Shown here: positions 16,278 through 23,884 of the stretch, one piece after another
How positions within the stretch are numbered: the stretch's first letter is position 1
How the letters are laid out: the number at the start of each line of letters is the position of its first letter
Assembly (NCBI RefSeq): GCF_002441855.2
Contig: NZ_CP029487.1
Span: 1,488,001 to 1,552,000 of the forward strand
Reading direction: 5' to 3'
Origin: Eubacterium maltosivorans
GTDB lineage: Bacteria > Bacillota > Clostridia > Eubacteriales > Eubacteriaceae
DNA: 64,000 nucleotides
Notes under the pieces: generated by a model
The model's input: only the letters and a program-made list of their open reading frames with translations
The model's database searches: none
Told to the model about the DNA's origin: nothing
Translations under genes and position numbers: made by a program

Positions 16278-16290
16278 GGGAAAAATTTCA
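16278..16290 (+). promoter_or_regulatory. Candidate SorC operator box 1
   Basis: GGGAAAAATTTCA occurs here and again at 16407-16419, 129 bases apart, in the divergent region between the SorC regulator and the dehydrogenase gene. Repetition and placement suggest a regulator site. Confidence 0.4.
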
Positions 16291-16342
16291 ACATTTTTTT
16301 ACATTATATTTTCATACTTTTGGACAATTCCCACTTTTTCCC

Positions 16343-16371
16343 TTGACATTCCTTTTCATTCTTTTTATAAT
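16343..16371 (+). promoter_or_regulatory. Consensus promoter of the SorC regulator
   Basis: TTGACA (16343-16348), a 17-base spacer and TATAAT (16366-16371): a perfect sigma-A promoter. Confidence 0.85.
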
Positions 16372-16406
16372 GAAACCATAAGAATCCTTTAACTTTTCAT
16401 TTTTAT

Positions 16407-16419
16407 GGGAAAAATTTCA
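16407..16419 (+). promoter_or_regulatory. Candidate SorC operator box 2
   Basis: Second exact copy of GGGAAAAATTTCA, between the predicted transcription start of the SorC gene (about 16378) and its ATG at 16436. This position would permit autorepression. Confidence 0.4.
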
Positions 16420-16435
16420 CATCATTGGAGGAATC

Positions 16436-17401
16436 ATGGATCTCAAAAAAATAAATCAGATTCTTCGTATATCAAAAATGTATTACGAAATGGATATGGG
16501 GCAAATTGAAATCGCTGAAAAGGAGGGCATCAGCAAATCCAGTGTCAGCCGGCTGTTAAAAAGCGGCAAAGAAATGGGTCTGATTGAGGTGCGCATCAAA
16601 GAGCCGGTGCTTTCCTTCGGCGAGCTGGAAACACAGCTCATGGCCCATTTTCCGCTGAAAAGGGCGGTCATTGTACCCGATTTGGTGGGCGACAAACGGA
16701 TTCTGGTTCACGACGTCTGTCTGGCGCTGGCCCAGGAGCTCCCGCGCTATGTAGACGACGACTCCATCCTGGGCATTGCCTGGGGCAGCACCCTGGAGGT
16801 TTTGTCAAACCTGCTGCAGCCCATCAAACGGCGGGGGGTGTCCGTAATCCAGCTCAACGGCGGCTACTCCCGCGCGGTCTATGAATCCAGTGCCCTGAAT
16901 ATCCTCAAGAATTTTGTGACCTGTGTGGACGGCGCGGGCTACCAGATTCCGGCGCCCGCCGTGGTGGACGCACCCTTTATCGCCGACGCCATCAAGCAGG
17001 ATTCTCAGGTAGCCCAGATCCTCTCCATGGCGGAGCGGTGCCAGACCGCGGTCTTTTCCGTGGGCAATCTGGCGCGGCCGTCCATCATCTATGAGATGGG
17101 CCTGCTGTCCGACGCCCAGTACTGGGAAATGGAATCCAAGGGCTGTATTGGCGACATGTGCTCTCATTTTATAAACGCGAAGGGTGAAATCTTCGACGAA
17201 GCCTTAGACCGCCGGGTTATCGCCGCCTCGCTGCCAGTGATCAAGGCGATCCGGAACAAGCTGCTGGTGGCCAGCGGCATCGAAAAAGCCGACATTATCT
17301 GCGCCACCCTGAAGGGCGGCCTGGCCGACGTGCTGTATATCGACGCCCCCACCGCGGCCGAGGTTTTGAAAAGAAGCTATGAGACGACTGAAATTGACTG
17401 A
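16436..17401 (+). CDS. SorC/DeoR-type sugar-binding transcriptional regulator
   Basis: A 321-residue regulator with an N-terminal helix-turn-helix (QIEIAEKEGISKSSVSRLLKSGKEMG, roughly residues 22-47) and the large SorC sugar-phosphate-binding domain (IAWGSTLEVLSNLL and the C-terminal GGLADVLYID region). SorC proteins sense phosphorylated sugars. It is divergent from the GpsA-like/xylulokinase unit, the expected target. ATG at 16436 follows a GGAGG site. The gene is followed after 11 bases by an acetyltransferase gene. Confidence 0.9.
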   Translation: MDLKKINQILRISKMYYEMDMGQIEIAEKEGISKSSVSRLLKSGKEMGLIEVRIKEPVLSFGELETQLMAHFPLKRAVIVPDLVGDKRILVHDVCLALAQELPRYVDDDSILGIAWGSTLEVLSNLLQPIKRRGVSVIQLNGGYSRAVYESSALNILKNFVTCVDGAGYQIPAPAVVDAPFIADAIKQDSQVAQILSMAERCQTAVFSVGNLARPSIIYEMGLLSDAQYWEMESKGCIGDMCSHFINAKGEIFDEALDRRVIAASLPVIKAIRNKLLVASGIEKADIICATLKGGLADVLYIDAPTAAEVLKRSYETTEID

Positions 17402-17412
17402 AGGAGGTTCCG

Positions 17413-17916
17413 ATGAATTTTATTTTACGCCCCTGGCGGGAAAATGACATTGACAGTGTGGCAAAATACGCCAACAATAAAAAAATCGCGGATAATCTGC
17501 GCAATGCCTTCCCCTGGCCCTACACCTACGAGGATGCCCGCTGCTATGTGATGAGCTGCATCGAGGCTGGTGAAGCGCGCCAGTGTACCCGGGCCATCGA
17601 CGTAGGCGGCGAGGCCGTGGGCAGCATCGGCATTTTTCTGGAAGAGGATGTCTACTGTAAAAACGCCGAAATCGGCTACTGGCTGGCAGAACCTTTCTGG
17701 GGCCGCGGCATCATGTCTGCCGCCATCCGCCAGCTCACAAAGGATGCCTTTGAGCACTATGACCTGGCCCGCGTTCACGCCGAGCCCTTTGCCCACAACC
17801 TGGGGTCCCGCCGGGCACTGGAAAAAGCTGGCTACACCCTTGAGGGAACCCTTAAAAACCGCGTCTTTAAAAATGCTGAAATTTTTGACAGCTGCCTCTA
17901 CGCTTTCACACACTGA
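17413..17916 (+). CDS. GNAT family N-acetyltransferase (RimJ/RimL type)
   Basis: A 167-residue acetyltransferase of the RimJ/RimL branch: LRPWRENDIDSV at the N-terminus, GYWLAEPFWGRGIMSAAI as the acetyl-CoA-binding motif A near residues 90-110, and a C-terminal NLGSRRALEKAGY motif. Such proteins acetylate amino groups of proteins or small molecules. It lies 11 bases downstream of the SorC regulator with an AAGGAGG site, so co-transcription is likely, although a functional tie is not evident. Confidence 0.88.
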   Translation: MNFILRPWRENDIDSVAKYANNKKIADNLRNAFPWPYTYEDARCYVMSCIEAGEARQCTRAIDVGGEAVGSIGIFLEEDVYCKNAEIGYWLAEPFWGRGIMSAAIRQLTKDAFEHYDLARVHAEPFAHNLGSRRALEKAGYTLEGTLKNRVFKNAEIFDSCLYAFTH

Positions 17917-17977
17917 TCTTGCCATAGGCCTTTTAACAGGCGTATAATAGAGGTATAAAATCAAAGGAGTGATGATT

Positions 17978-18529
17978 GTGAAAATTGTAGGAATCCACGG
18001 AAGCCCCCGCCCGCAGGGCAACAGCACCGTACTGGTGGACGCGGTGCTCGAAGGCGCAAGGGAAAAGGGCGCAGAGGTTAAAGCCTTTAACCTGAACGCG
18101 CTGAATATCAAAGGCTGTCAGGCCTGCGGGGCCTGCCACAAAAATAAGGATATCTTCTGTGTTCAAAAGGATGATATGCATCCCATCTATGAAGCCATTG
18201 CCGACGCCGACGCGGTGGTCATCGGATCACCCATCTACATGGCTCAGATGAGCGCCCAGACCATGCTGTTTTTAAACCGCCTCTACGCCTTTATGTACAC
18301 CACCCAGGATGGAAAATCCCATTTTAAGATCGGGCCCAAACGTGTGGTGACGGTTTACTCACAGGGTGCGCCAATGGCCGGCCACTATGTCCCCTATTTT
18401 GACATGTCCGACGCTTCCTTTGGCATGATGCTTCAGGGCAAGGTGGAAAGCCGCATTGTCTGCGCCAACGCCTACACCGACGAGCTCATCGCCGATGCCC
18501 GGGAGGCCGGTAAAAAGCTCGCTGAATAA
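17978..18529 (+). CDS. Iron-sulfur flavoprotein-like NAD(P)H-dependent FMN oxidoreductase
   Basis: About 184 residues with the flavodoxin-like FMN-binding motif GIHGSPRPQGNST near the N-terminus. Cysteines 47, 50, 53 and 61 form a compact CxxCxxC plus Cys pattern that in archaeal and clostridial iron-sulfur flavoproteins binds a 4Fe-4S cluster. The likely role is electron transfer or reduction of small oxidants. Upstream in-frame starts exist at 17969 and 17972, but the AAAGGAG site at 17963-17969 best fits the GTG at 17978, eight bases away. It ends before a shared bidirectional terminator. Confidence 0.82.
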   Translation: MKIVGIHGSPRPQGNSTVLVDAVLEGAREKGAEVKAFNLNALNIKGCQACGACHKNKDIFCVQKDDMHPIYEAIADADAVVIGSPIYMAQMSAQTMLFLNRLYAFMYTTQDGKSHFKIGPKRVVTVYSQGAPMAGHYVPYFDMSDASFGMMLQGKVESRIVCANAYTDELIADAREAGKKLAE

Positions 18530-18536
18530 CTCACGT

Positions 18537-18575
18537 AAAAAAAGCTTATTCACCGTATGGTGGATAAGCTTTTTT
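18537..18575. terminator. Bidirectional terminator
   Basis: AAAGCTTATTCACC and GGTGGATAAGCTTT pair around a four-base loop, with A and T runs at the ends. It serves the flavoprotein gene on the plus strand and the convergent HMA-protein gene on the minus strand. Confidence 0.85.
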
Positions 18576-18576
18576 G

Positions 18577-18948
18577 TCAGGATTCATCAATCCGGAACAC
18601 TGTATATCCGCTGTCCTTTACGCTGAGCTTGAGTATCTCATCGTCAAAGGGCTTTTTCATCAAAACCTCTGCCTTCTTTTCTGTCAGATTCACCTTTGCC
18701 CAAACGCCATCCAGGCTGTTCAGGGCATTCTCTACATTGGCTGCGCAGTTGCCGCAGACCATTCCGTCGATCCATAAAACCTTACGATAGGGGTAATGGC
18801 TCTTGTCCTTGTCCGGCACGCGGATCTTTTTGACAGTTCCGCCGCCGCCTGAGCCGCAGCAGCCAGATGAAACTCGTTTCATATAGCTGCGCACACCCAG
18901 GATTACAATAACGGCAATGGCGATGCAGATCAGGATGGTGGCTGTCAT
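18577..18948 (-). CDS. FeoB-associated membrane protein with Cys-rich linker and HMA domain
   Basis: A 123-residue protein: one N-terminal membrane helix (residues 3-19), a Cys/Gly linker (SSGCCGSGGGG, residues 28-37) and a heavy-metal-associated domain with the metal motif GMVCGNC (Cys65, Cys68). The membrane-helix-plus-Cys-Gly part resembles FeoB-associated Cys-rich membrane proteins; fusion to an HMA domain makes it a possible metal carrier beside FeoB. Its ATG overlaps the feoB stop codon by four bases, indicating translational coupling. Role in Fe(II) or Cu delivery is inference. Confidence 0.8.
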   Translation of the reverse strand: MTATILICIAIAVIVILGVRSYMKRVSSGCCGSGGGGTVKKIRVPDKDKSHYPYRKVLWIDGMVCGNCAANVENALNSLDGVWAKVNLTEKKAEVLMKKPFDDEILKLSVKDSGYTVFRIDES

Positions 18949-21432
18949 GGTTTTGCCTTGGCAGCCGGCATGTTGATGTTCAGTGTATCGGATTCTTTAT
19001 AAGGACGTACCATCAGGTAAATAATACCAGCCAGGAGCGCGATGGCAATAACGGTCCAGACGGAGAACCCGCCGCCTGTGAAAAGCAGGCCCAGACGGTA
19101 GATAATCAGTGAGATGACATAGGCAAAGCCTGTCTGGTAGCCAACAGCAAACCAGAACCATTTCGCATTGTTCATTTCACGCTTGATGGCGCCCATGGCT
19201 GCGAAACATGGTGCGCACAGCAGGTTGAATACCATGAAGGAGAACGCGGAGAGCGCAGTATAATGTGCCGCAACCGCAGTCCACAGAGTCGCGTCGGTTT
19301 CTGCAACCTCGCTGCCCACCTTAAACAGAATACCAAAGGTACCCACCACATTTTCCTTGGCCACAAGGCCGGTAACCGTCGCAACGGTTGACTGCCAGTC
19401 CCCAAAGCCGTTGGGAATAAAAATCCAGGCCAGGGCGGAGCCGATGGCGGCCAGAATACTATCGCTCATATCGTCTACCATGCCAAAACTGCCATCTACC
19501 ATGCCAAAGCTAGAGGTAAACCAGATAAAGACTGTGGACAGAAGAATAATGGTACCGGCTTTTTTTAATAAAGGACCATCCGCGTTCCCACATGCTGCGC
19601 AGCACATTAACGACAGTAGGCACATGGTACGCCGGAAGCTCGATGACAAAGGGCGCGGGCTCGCCGGCAAACATCCTGGTCTTTTTAAGCATAATGCCTG
19701 AGATGACAATGGCCGCGATTCCGATAAAGTAGGCACTGGGCGCTACCCACCACGCGCCGCCGAAAATCGCCCCGGCAAACATGGCGATGATTGGCATCTT
19801 GGCGCTGCAGGGCACAAAGGTGGTGGTCATAATCGTCATACGCCGGTCGCGCTCATTTTCAATGGTACGCGATGCCATGATCCCCGGCACGCCGCAGCCG
19901 CTGCCGATAAGCATCGGGATAAAGGATTTACCGGATAAACCAAAGCGGCGGAAGATACGATCCATAATAAAGGCAACACGCGCCATATAACCGCAGCCTT
20001 CCAAAATCGCCAGGAAGATAAACAACACTAAAATCTGGGGTACAAAGCCAAGAACCGCGCCAACACCAGCGACAATCCCGTCTAAGATCAGGCTCTGGAG
20101 CCAGCCGGCACAGCCTACCGCTTCCAGACCGTCTCCGATAATCACCGGTATACCCGGTACCCAGACGCCGTAGTCTGCCGGGTCCGGCTCTTCTGCAGCT
20201 GCTGCTTCCTTAAAGTCATTGACCGTTACAGGAACGGTTTCTACCACTCCCCCTTCCTCATCGGTGATTTCAGCGTCGGCAGTCACACCAGCCGCGGCCT
20301 GTTCAAAGGCGGTAACGGCGCTTTCATCCGCTTCGCCTTCCTCTGCTTCCAGGGCTTCTGTCACCGCGTCAGTGCTGATTCCCTCGGCCTGGGCGGCTTC
20401 TAAAAAGGCGCCCATCTTCTGCGCCTGAACGTCATACTCGCCAGCGGCTTCTTCATACTGGGAAGTGCCGATGCCGAACAGATGCCAGCCGTCGCCAAAG
20501 ACGCCGTCGTTGGCCCAGTCTGTGGCCCAGGAGCCCACGGTGGTGACGGAAACATAGTAAACCAGGATCATGACCAGCGCAAATATCGGAAGCGCCAGGA
20601 AACGGTTGGTGACAACTTTATCAATTTTATCTGAGATGGAAAGCTGTCCCTTGTTTTTCTTCTTATAGCAGTCACCGATAATATTAGAAATATAATTATA
20701 GCGTTCGTTTGTGATAATGCTTTCAGAATCGTCGTCCATGGAATCCTCAACCGCTGTGATAAGGGCTTCCACATCTGGCACGCTCTTCATGAGTCCGGAA
20801 ATCTTATCATCCCGTTCAAAGAGCTTAATGGCAAAGAACCGCTTCTGTTCTTTTGGGATATCGTCTCCCAGCCTGGCTTCTATCTTGTCAAGCGCTTCCT
20901 CTACCTCCGGGTCAAACCGGTGTACCGGCGCGCTGATGGTATTTTTGCCTGCAATTTTAACTGCTTTTTCAACGGCTTCCTTCAGGCCTTTGCCCTTAAG
21001 CGCCGAAATCTCTACAACCTCACAGCCAAGATCCTTTGACAGGCGCCTGACATCAATCTTATCCCCGTTCTTTTCCACGAGGTCCATCATATTCACAGCG
21101 ATGACTACCGGAATGCCCAGCTCTGTGATCTGTGTGGTCAGGTAAAGGTTACGCTCGATATTGGTTCCGTCGATAATATTAATGATGGCGTCGGGCCGTT
21201 CATTAATCAGGTAATTTCTGGCAACCACCTCTTCAAGCGTGTAAGGTGAAAGCGAGTAAATACCCGGCAAGTCCATGATAATGACGTCTTTGTTTCCTTT
21301 CAGCTTACCTTCTTTTTTCTCAACCGTAACACCAGGCCAGTTGCCGACATACTGGTTAGAGCCTGTGAGCGCGTTAAAAAGTGTCGTCTTGCCGCAATTG
21401 GGATTTCCTGCAAGCGCTATCTTTGTTGACAT
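18945..21432 (-). pseudogene. feoB: feoB (copy 1), ferrous iron transporter, interrupted by a one-base shift
   Basis: The N-terminal part (21432 to about 19567) carries the G domain (GNPNCGKTTLFN, G3 DLPG, NMMD), gate-rich membrane segments and ends after WSFIKK in a wrong frame. From about 19559 the correct frame resumes (KAGTIILLSTVFIW) to a stop at 18945. The break is at a run of seven A on the coding strand (T at 19560-19566); six would restore one continuous FeoB. Residues about 318-425 are an unusual Ala/Glu-rich extracytoplasmic-type insert. A seven-residue tandem duplication (SFGMVDG, SFGMVDD) follows the break. The start at 21432 has a GGAGGAG site. It may be a true pseudogene, a sequencing error or a slippage site. 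Confidence 0.85.
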
Positions 21433-21592
21433 GATATCTCCTCCTTAATTTTATATTCTTAGCTAAGCCTTACTTTAACCGTCAACACCACAAAGGCTGT
21501 TAAGCCGGTAATTCCTTGGTTTTGTTTCATGATAAGTTTTGGATAACTTATTTCATACAACCTAAAAAAGTTAGGTTCCGCTAATCACAATA

Positions 21593-21611
21593 ATAGATTA
21601 GCATTCCCTAA
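21593..21611 (-). promoter_or_regulatory. DtxR/IdeR-like iron box at feoB copy 1
   Basis: On the minus strand TTAGGGAATGCTAATCTAT agrees with the DtxR-family consensus (TWAGGTWAGSCTWACCTWA) at 15 of 19 positions and overlaps the predicted promoter. A second inverted repeat, AACCTAA and TTAGGTT with a five-base centre, lies just downstream at 21558-21576. Together they suggest iron-dependent repression of feoB. Confidence 0.55.
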
Positions 21612-21623
21612 CTTTATTGTCAA
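21595..21623 (-). promoter_or_regulatory. Promoter of feoB copy 1
   Basis: TTGACA (21618-21623), 17 bases, TAATCT (21595-21600) on the minus strand, leaving a leader of about 160 bases. The intergenic stretch 21433-21704 holds no feoA. Confidence 0.6.
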
Positions 21624-21704
21624 TAGTTTTTTTAAAAATACCCATGAGATAATCTTTACCGCTTTTTAATTTATACTCATTCTAATTTAAACCCATTTCA
21701 TTCA

Positions 21705-22241
21705 TCAGCTCAGGGGCAATTCTACATGAATATAGCCTGAGCTGTAATAAGGTAAAATGTTTAACCCGGTTTCCTGTGCCCTTGCCGCCAGATCGCCCAC
21801 ACCCATACCCGGGCAGTACAGATCCGCGGCCAGCCCCTTTTTGTGGAAGGACCAGCTTACACCGCCTACCTCCTCGTTGCGCGCCTCACACCGCACGCCA
21901 GAGGTAATGATGACTGGCCGCCCGCAGGCCATGCGCAGGGCCTCAATGCGTTCGAGAAGCTCGGGGTTCATTTCTGTGGGCCAGCCGTCACAGTAGCCCG
22001 CGCAGTCGCAGGCATATTCCCAAAGCCCAAAGTGCTCTGAGGCCATGGGCGGCTCCTCCGGCTCAGGGTCGGCCTCCTCCATGGGCGGCTCCTCCGGCTC
22101 CGCTGCTGCCGGCTCACCAGTCGGAGACGGCTCTGGGCCCATCTCCGGCATTTTCGGGAAGCTTGCCAGAAACACACCGCTTGTCACAACGACCAGCACA
22201 GCGACCAGTGTGATAAAAATACGTTTATAAAATTTTTTCAT
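21705..22241 (-). CDS. Membrane-anchored M15-family peptidase (D-Ala-D-Ala carboxypeptidase type)
   Basis: About 178 residues: a membrane anchor (residues 8-27), a Pro/Glu-rich linker containing a near-duplicated EPEEPPM segment, and a Peptidase_M15_3-like domain. Zinc ligands fit the family: SFHKKGLAADLYC supplies His and Asp, and YIHVEL the final His. Such enzymes trim peptidoglycan peptides outside the cell. The frame could extend upstream to 22346, but that part lies in a repeat element; the ATG at 22241 has a GAGGAG site. Unusually many Cys precede the domain (YACDCAGYC). Confidence 0.85.
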   Translation of the reverse strand: MKKFYKRIFITLVAVLVVVTSGVFLASFPKMPEMGPEPSPTGEPAAAEPEEPPMEEADPEPEEPPMASEHFGLWEYACDCAGYCDGWPTEMNPELLERIEALRMACGRPVIITSGVRCEARNEEVGGVSWSFHKKGLAADLYCPGMGVGDLAARAQETGLNILPYYSSGYIHVELPLS

Positions 22242-22268
22242 ATAATCCCGCTCCTCTCCTTGTGTAAA

Positions 22269-22411
22269 GTTGAAAGTGGAAAGTGGAAGGTTTATGTCCC
22301 CTTTGGCTAACGCCAAAGCCATTAAAAAAACGGCCGCAGGCCGCACCCAATCAAATCAGCCAAAGGCTGATTTGCACCGGAACTTTCCACTATCCACTTT
22401 CAACCTTCAAC
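22269..22411. repeat. Family A terminal-inverted-repeat element, copy 2
   Basis: Left end units GTTGAAAG, TGGAAAG, TGGAAGG; right end the complementary AACTTTCCACTATCCACTTT and CAACCTTCAAC. Between them are the hairpin arms TTTGGCTAACGCCAAA, GCGGCC-type GGCCGCAGGCC, and CAAATCAGCC with GGCTGATTTG. The element fills most of the 249-base gap between the M15 peptidase gene and the DUF2922-like gene. Confidence 0.85.
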
Positions 22412-22467
22412 TAAACAGTCCTCTTTTTAACACTTTATCTCTTACTGATCTCCTTTATCGATACTTT

Positions 22468-22492
22468 AAAAAGGGGCTTTCGCCCCTTTTTT
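22468..22492 (-). terminator. Terminator of the sigma/BRO-N operon
   Basis: AAAAAGGGGC and GCCCCTTTTTT arms with a tight loop; the minus-strand stem starts within the stop codon of the DUF2922-like gene. Confidence 0.75.
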
Positions 22493-22718
22493 ACTCCACT
22501 GCCACGTCGGTTTTGGTGGTGTCGATTTTTACAGCGCCCACGACCTTGGCCAGGGCGAAGCCGTCGGGCTCAAAGGCTCCCTGATCCACAATGGCCTGGG
22601 CCCCGGCCTTGATCTCGGCGTCGGTGATGCCCTCTTTGTAATCTGGTATGGTGATTTTGTGGTCCTTTCCGTCTGTACGCTGGAATGTGATGGTTAAATC
22701 TTTGTTGGTTGTTGGCAT
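22491..22718 (-). CDS. DUF2922-like small protein
   Basis: A 75-residue protein resembling DUF2922 (family of short beta-rich Firmicute proteins): a KDLTITFQRTDGKDHKITIP N-terminus, a central DAEIKAGAQAIVDQGAF and a hydrophobic strand with Thr/Asp at the end. Function unknown. Families DUF2922 and DUF1659 are typically encoded side by side, as here, in clostridia. The ATG at 22718 follows an AAGGAG site. It is the last gene of the minus-strand operon containing a sigma factor. Confidence 0.75.
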   Translation of the reverse strand: MPTTNKDLTITFQRTDGKDHKITIPDYKEGITDAEIKAGAQAIVDQGAFEPDGFALAKVVGAVKIDTTKTDVAVE

Positions 22719-22750
22719 TTTTTTGTCTCCTTCTTATTTTTAATTTTGAT

Positions 22751-22786
22751 GCCTGTCTGCGGCACGACGAGGGCGTCGTGCCCTAC
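22751..22786. repeat. Family B palindromic repeat (short form)
   Basis: GGCACGACG and CGTCGTGCC form a perfect nine-base stem around AGGG, followed by CTACG. The flanking pattern (TGCGG before, GAGGGCGTCGT, CCCTAC after) recurs inside the tnpB-like gene at about 37676-37753, identifying a dispersed repeat family. Confidence 0.75.
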
Positions 22787-22793
22787 GTTTTTT

Positions 22794-22920
22794 AATGGAA
22801 AATTGAGAATGCAGAATGGAGAATTTTGGAACAAAATCGCTATGCGATTTTGATAATAATCAAACCGGCTAGGCCGGTTTGGTCCTTTAATTCTCAATTC
22901 TCAATTCTTCATTCTCCATT
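22794..22920. repeat. Family A-like terminal-inverted-repeat element, variant (copy 4)
   Basis: Left end AATGGAAAATTGAGAATG and AATGGAGAAT, right end AATTCTCAATTCTCAATTC and ATTCTCCATT; two internal hairpins (AAAATCGCTATGCGATTTT and CAAACCGGCTAGGCCGGTTTG). It separates the DUF1659-like and DUF2922-like genes inside one operon and uses TGGARAAT/TGAGAAT units instead of TGGAAAG. Confidence 0.85.
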
Positions 22921-22930
22921 GTTGAAATCG

Positions 22931-23155
22931 CTATGCTACTTCCATTAATTCCTCCGCCGTCACCTTCACCTGCTTTTCCCGGATGGGCTCCTGCATGCCG
23001 GTAATGGCTTTGGCGGTGGCCACAAAGGCATCGTCGGTCACGTTTTCCTTGATGTCGCCGTAGGTTTTTGAAGTCTTGACGATTTTCCCCTCCCGCTCTC
23101 CATGGTTGACGGTGATTTTCATTCCTACCGATTCCGTTGTTTTTTCAACTGCCAT
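22931..23155 (-). CDS. DUF1659-like small protein
   Basis: About 74 residues, start MAVEKTTESVGMKITVNHG, ending TAEELMEVA. The size, beta-rich composition and position next to a DUF2922-like gene match DUF1659 proteins of Firmicutes; no function is known. Alternative starts at 23161 and 23194 exist; the ATG at 23155 has the best spacing (eight bases) from AAGGAG. It lies downstream of the sigma factor gene, and so is a candidate target or partner of it. Confidence 0.65.
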   Translation of the reverse strand: MAVEKTTESVGMKITVNHGEREGKIVKTSKTYGDIKENVTDDAFVATAKAITGMQEPIREKQVKVTAEELMEVA

Positions 23156-23242
23156 GTTCATTTCTCCTTTTTGGTTTCTATTTTTGTGTGGCATTTTGCC
23201 TTACACTCTATACATACCGGATTTTTGAAAAACGGCAGGGTA

Positions 23243-23875
23243 TTATTCAAAAAACTTTTTTAATTTTTTCAGGGCGGCCGTATGTGTTTCACATACCGAC
23301 TGATGTGCTTTTCCCTGTTTATCCGCGATCTCCCGAAGGCTCAATCCCGATGTGTAATGGTCGTTGATCACCTCCCTTTGCTTGATGGTCAGCCGTGAAA
23401 GGCCCTTTGCCAGTTTCCTTTGATTGCTTTCGTTTTCCTTCTTCCAGATAAAACAGTTCTCGGGGCCGGGGGCTTCATCTGCCAGCGTGTCCGCAAAAGT
23501 AAACCCTTGCGTTCCTGGTGCTTTGTCGTCAAGCCGCTTCTTGGCCGTCACCGACAGATTAAAGCGTCCACTTTTCCATTTTCTGTAATACTGACACAGA
23601 TGGGTGCGTATAAAAGCATTAAAAGCAGCACCACGCTCAGGATCAAAGCGCTCCAATCCCTTCATGAAGGCCAGAAGACCGTCCTGAAATCCATCCTCGA
23701 ACTGCTCATCCGGCACCTGAAACTTGCTCATCACAGACAACACCAGGGGCTTAAAGGTTATGATAAGCATTTCTCCCGCCACCTTTGCATTTTCCCGCTC
23801 TGGGCTGTTTTTCGGATATTCCTGCCCCTTTTTATAGGCTTCGACCAAATCGTCGATCTCTTTGTATTGATTCAT
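23243..23875 (-). CDS. Sigma-70-family RNA polymerase sigma factor (accessory)
   Basis: A 210-residue sigma factor with region 2 (EDGFQDGLLAFMKGLERFDPERGAAFNAFIR, about residues 58-90) and region 4 (LTIKQREVINDHYTSGLSLREIADKQGKAHQSV, about 160-195) but no region 3, so an alternative or ECF-like factor. No anti-sigma factor gene is adjacent. The ATG follows a GGAGG site and the 66-residue protein gene ends nine bases upstream. It is embedded in a seven-gene operon with a BRO-N protein and DUF1659/DUF2922 proteins. Targets unknown. Confidence 0.88.
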   Translation of the reverse strand: MNQYKEIDDLVEAYKKGQEYPKNSPERENAKVAGEMLIITFKPLVLSVMSKFQVPDEQFEDGFQDGLLAFMKGLERFDPERGAAFNAFIRTHLCQYYRKWKSGRFNLSVTAKKRLDDKAPGTQGFTFADTLADEAPGPENCFIWKKENESNQRKLAKGLSRLTIKQREVINDHYTSGLSLREIADKQGKAHQSVCETHTAALKKLKKFFE

Positions 23876-23884
23876 ATACGCCTC

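Noticed and set aside
21433-21704. A feoA gene ahead of feoB copy 1
   Set aside because: The interval has promoter and box sequences but no frame coding for an SH3-like FeoA protein.
22242-22346. Longer N-terminus of the M15 peptidase
   Set aside because: The extra residues are encoded by a repeat element and precede a good ribosome site at the ATG at 22241.
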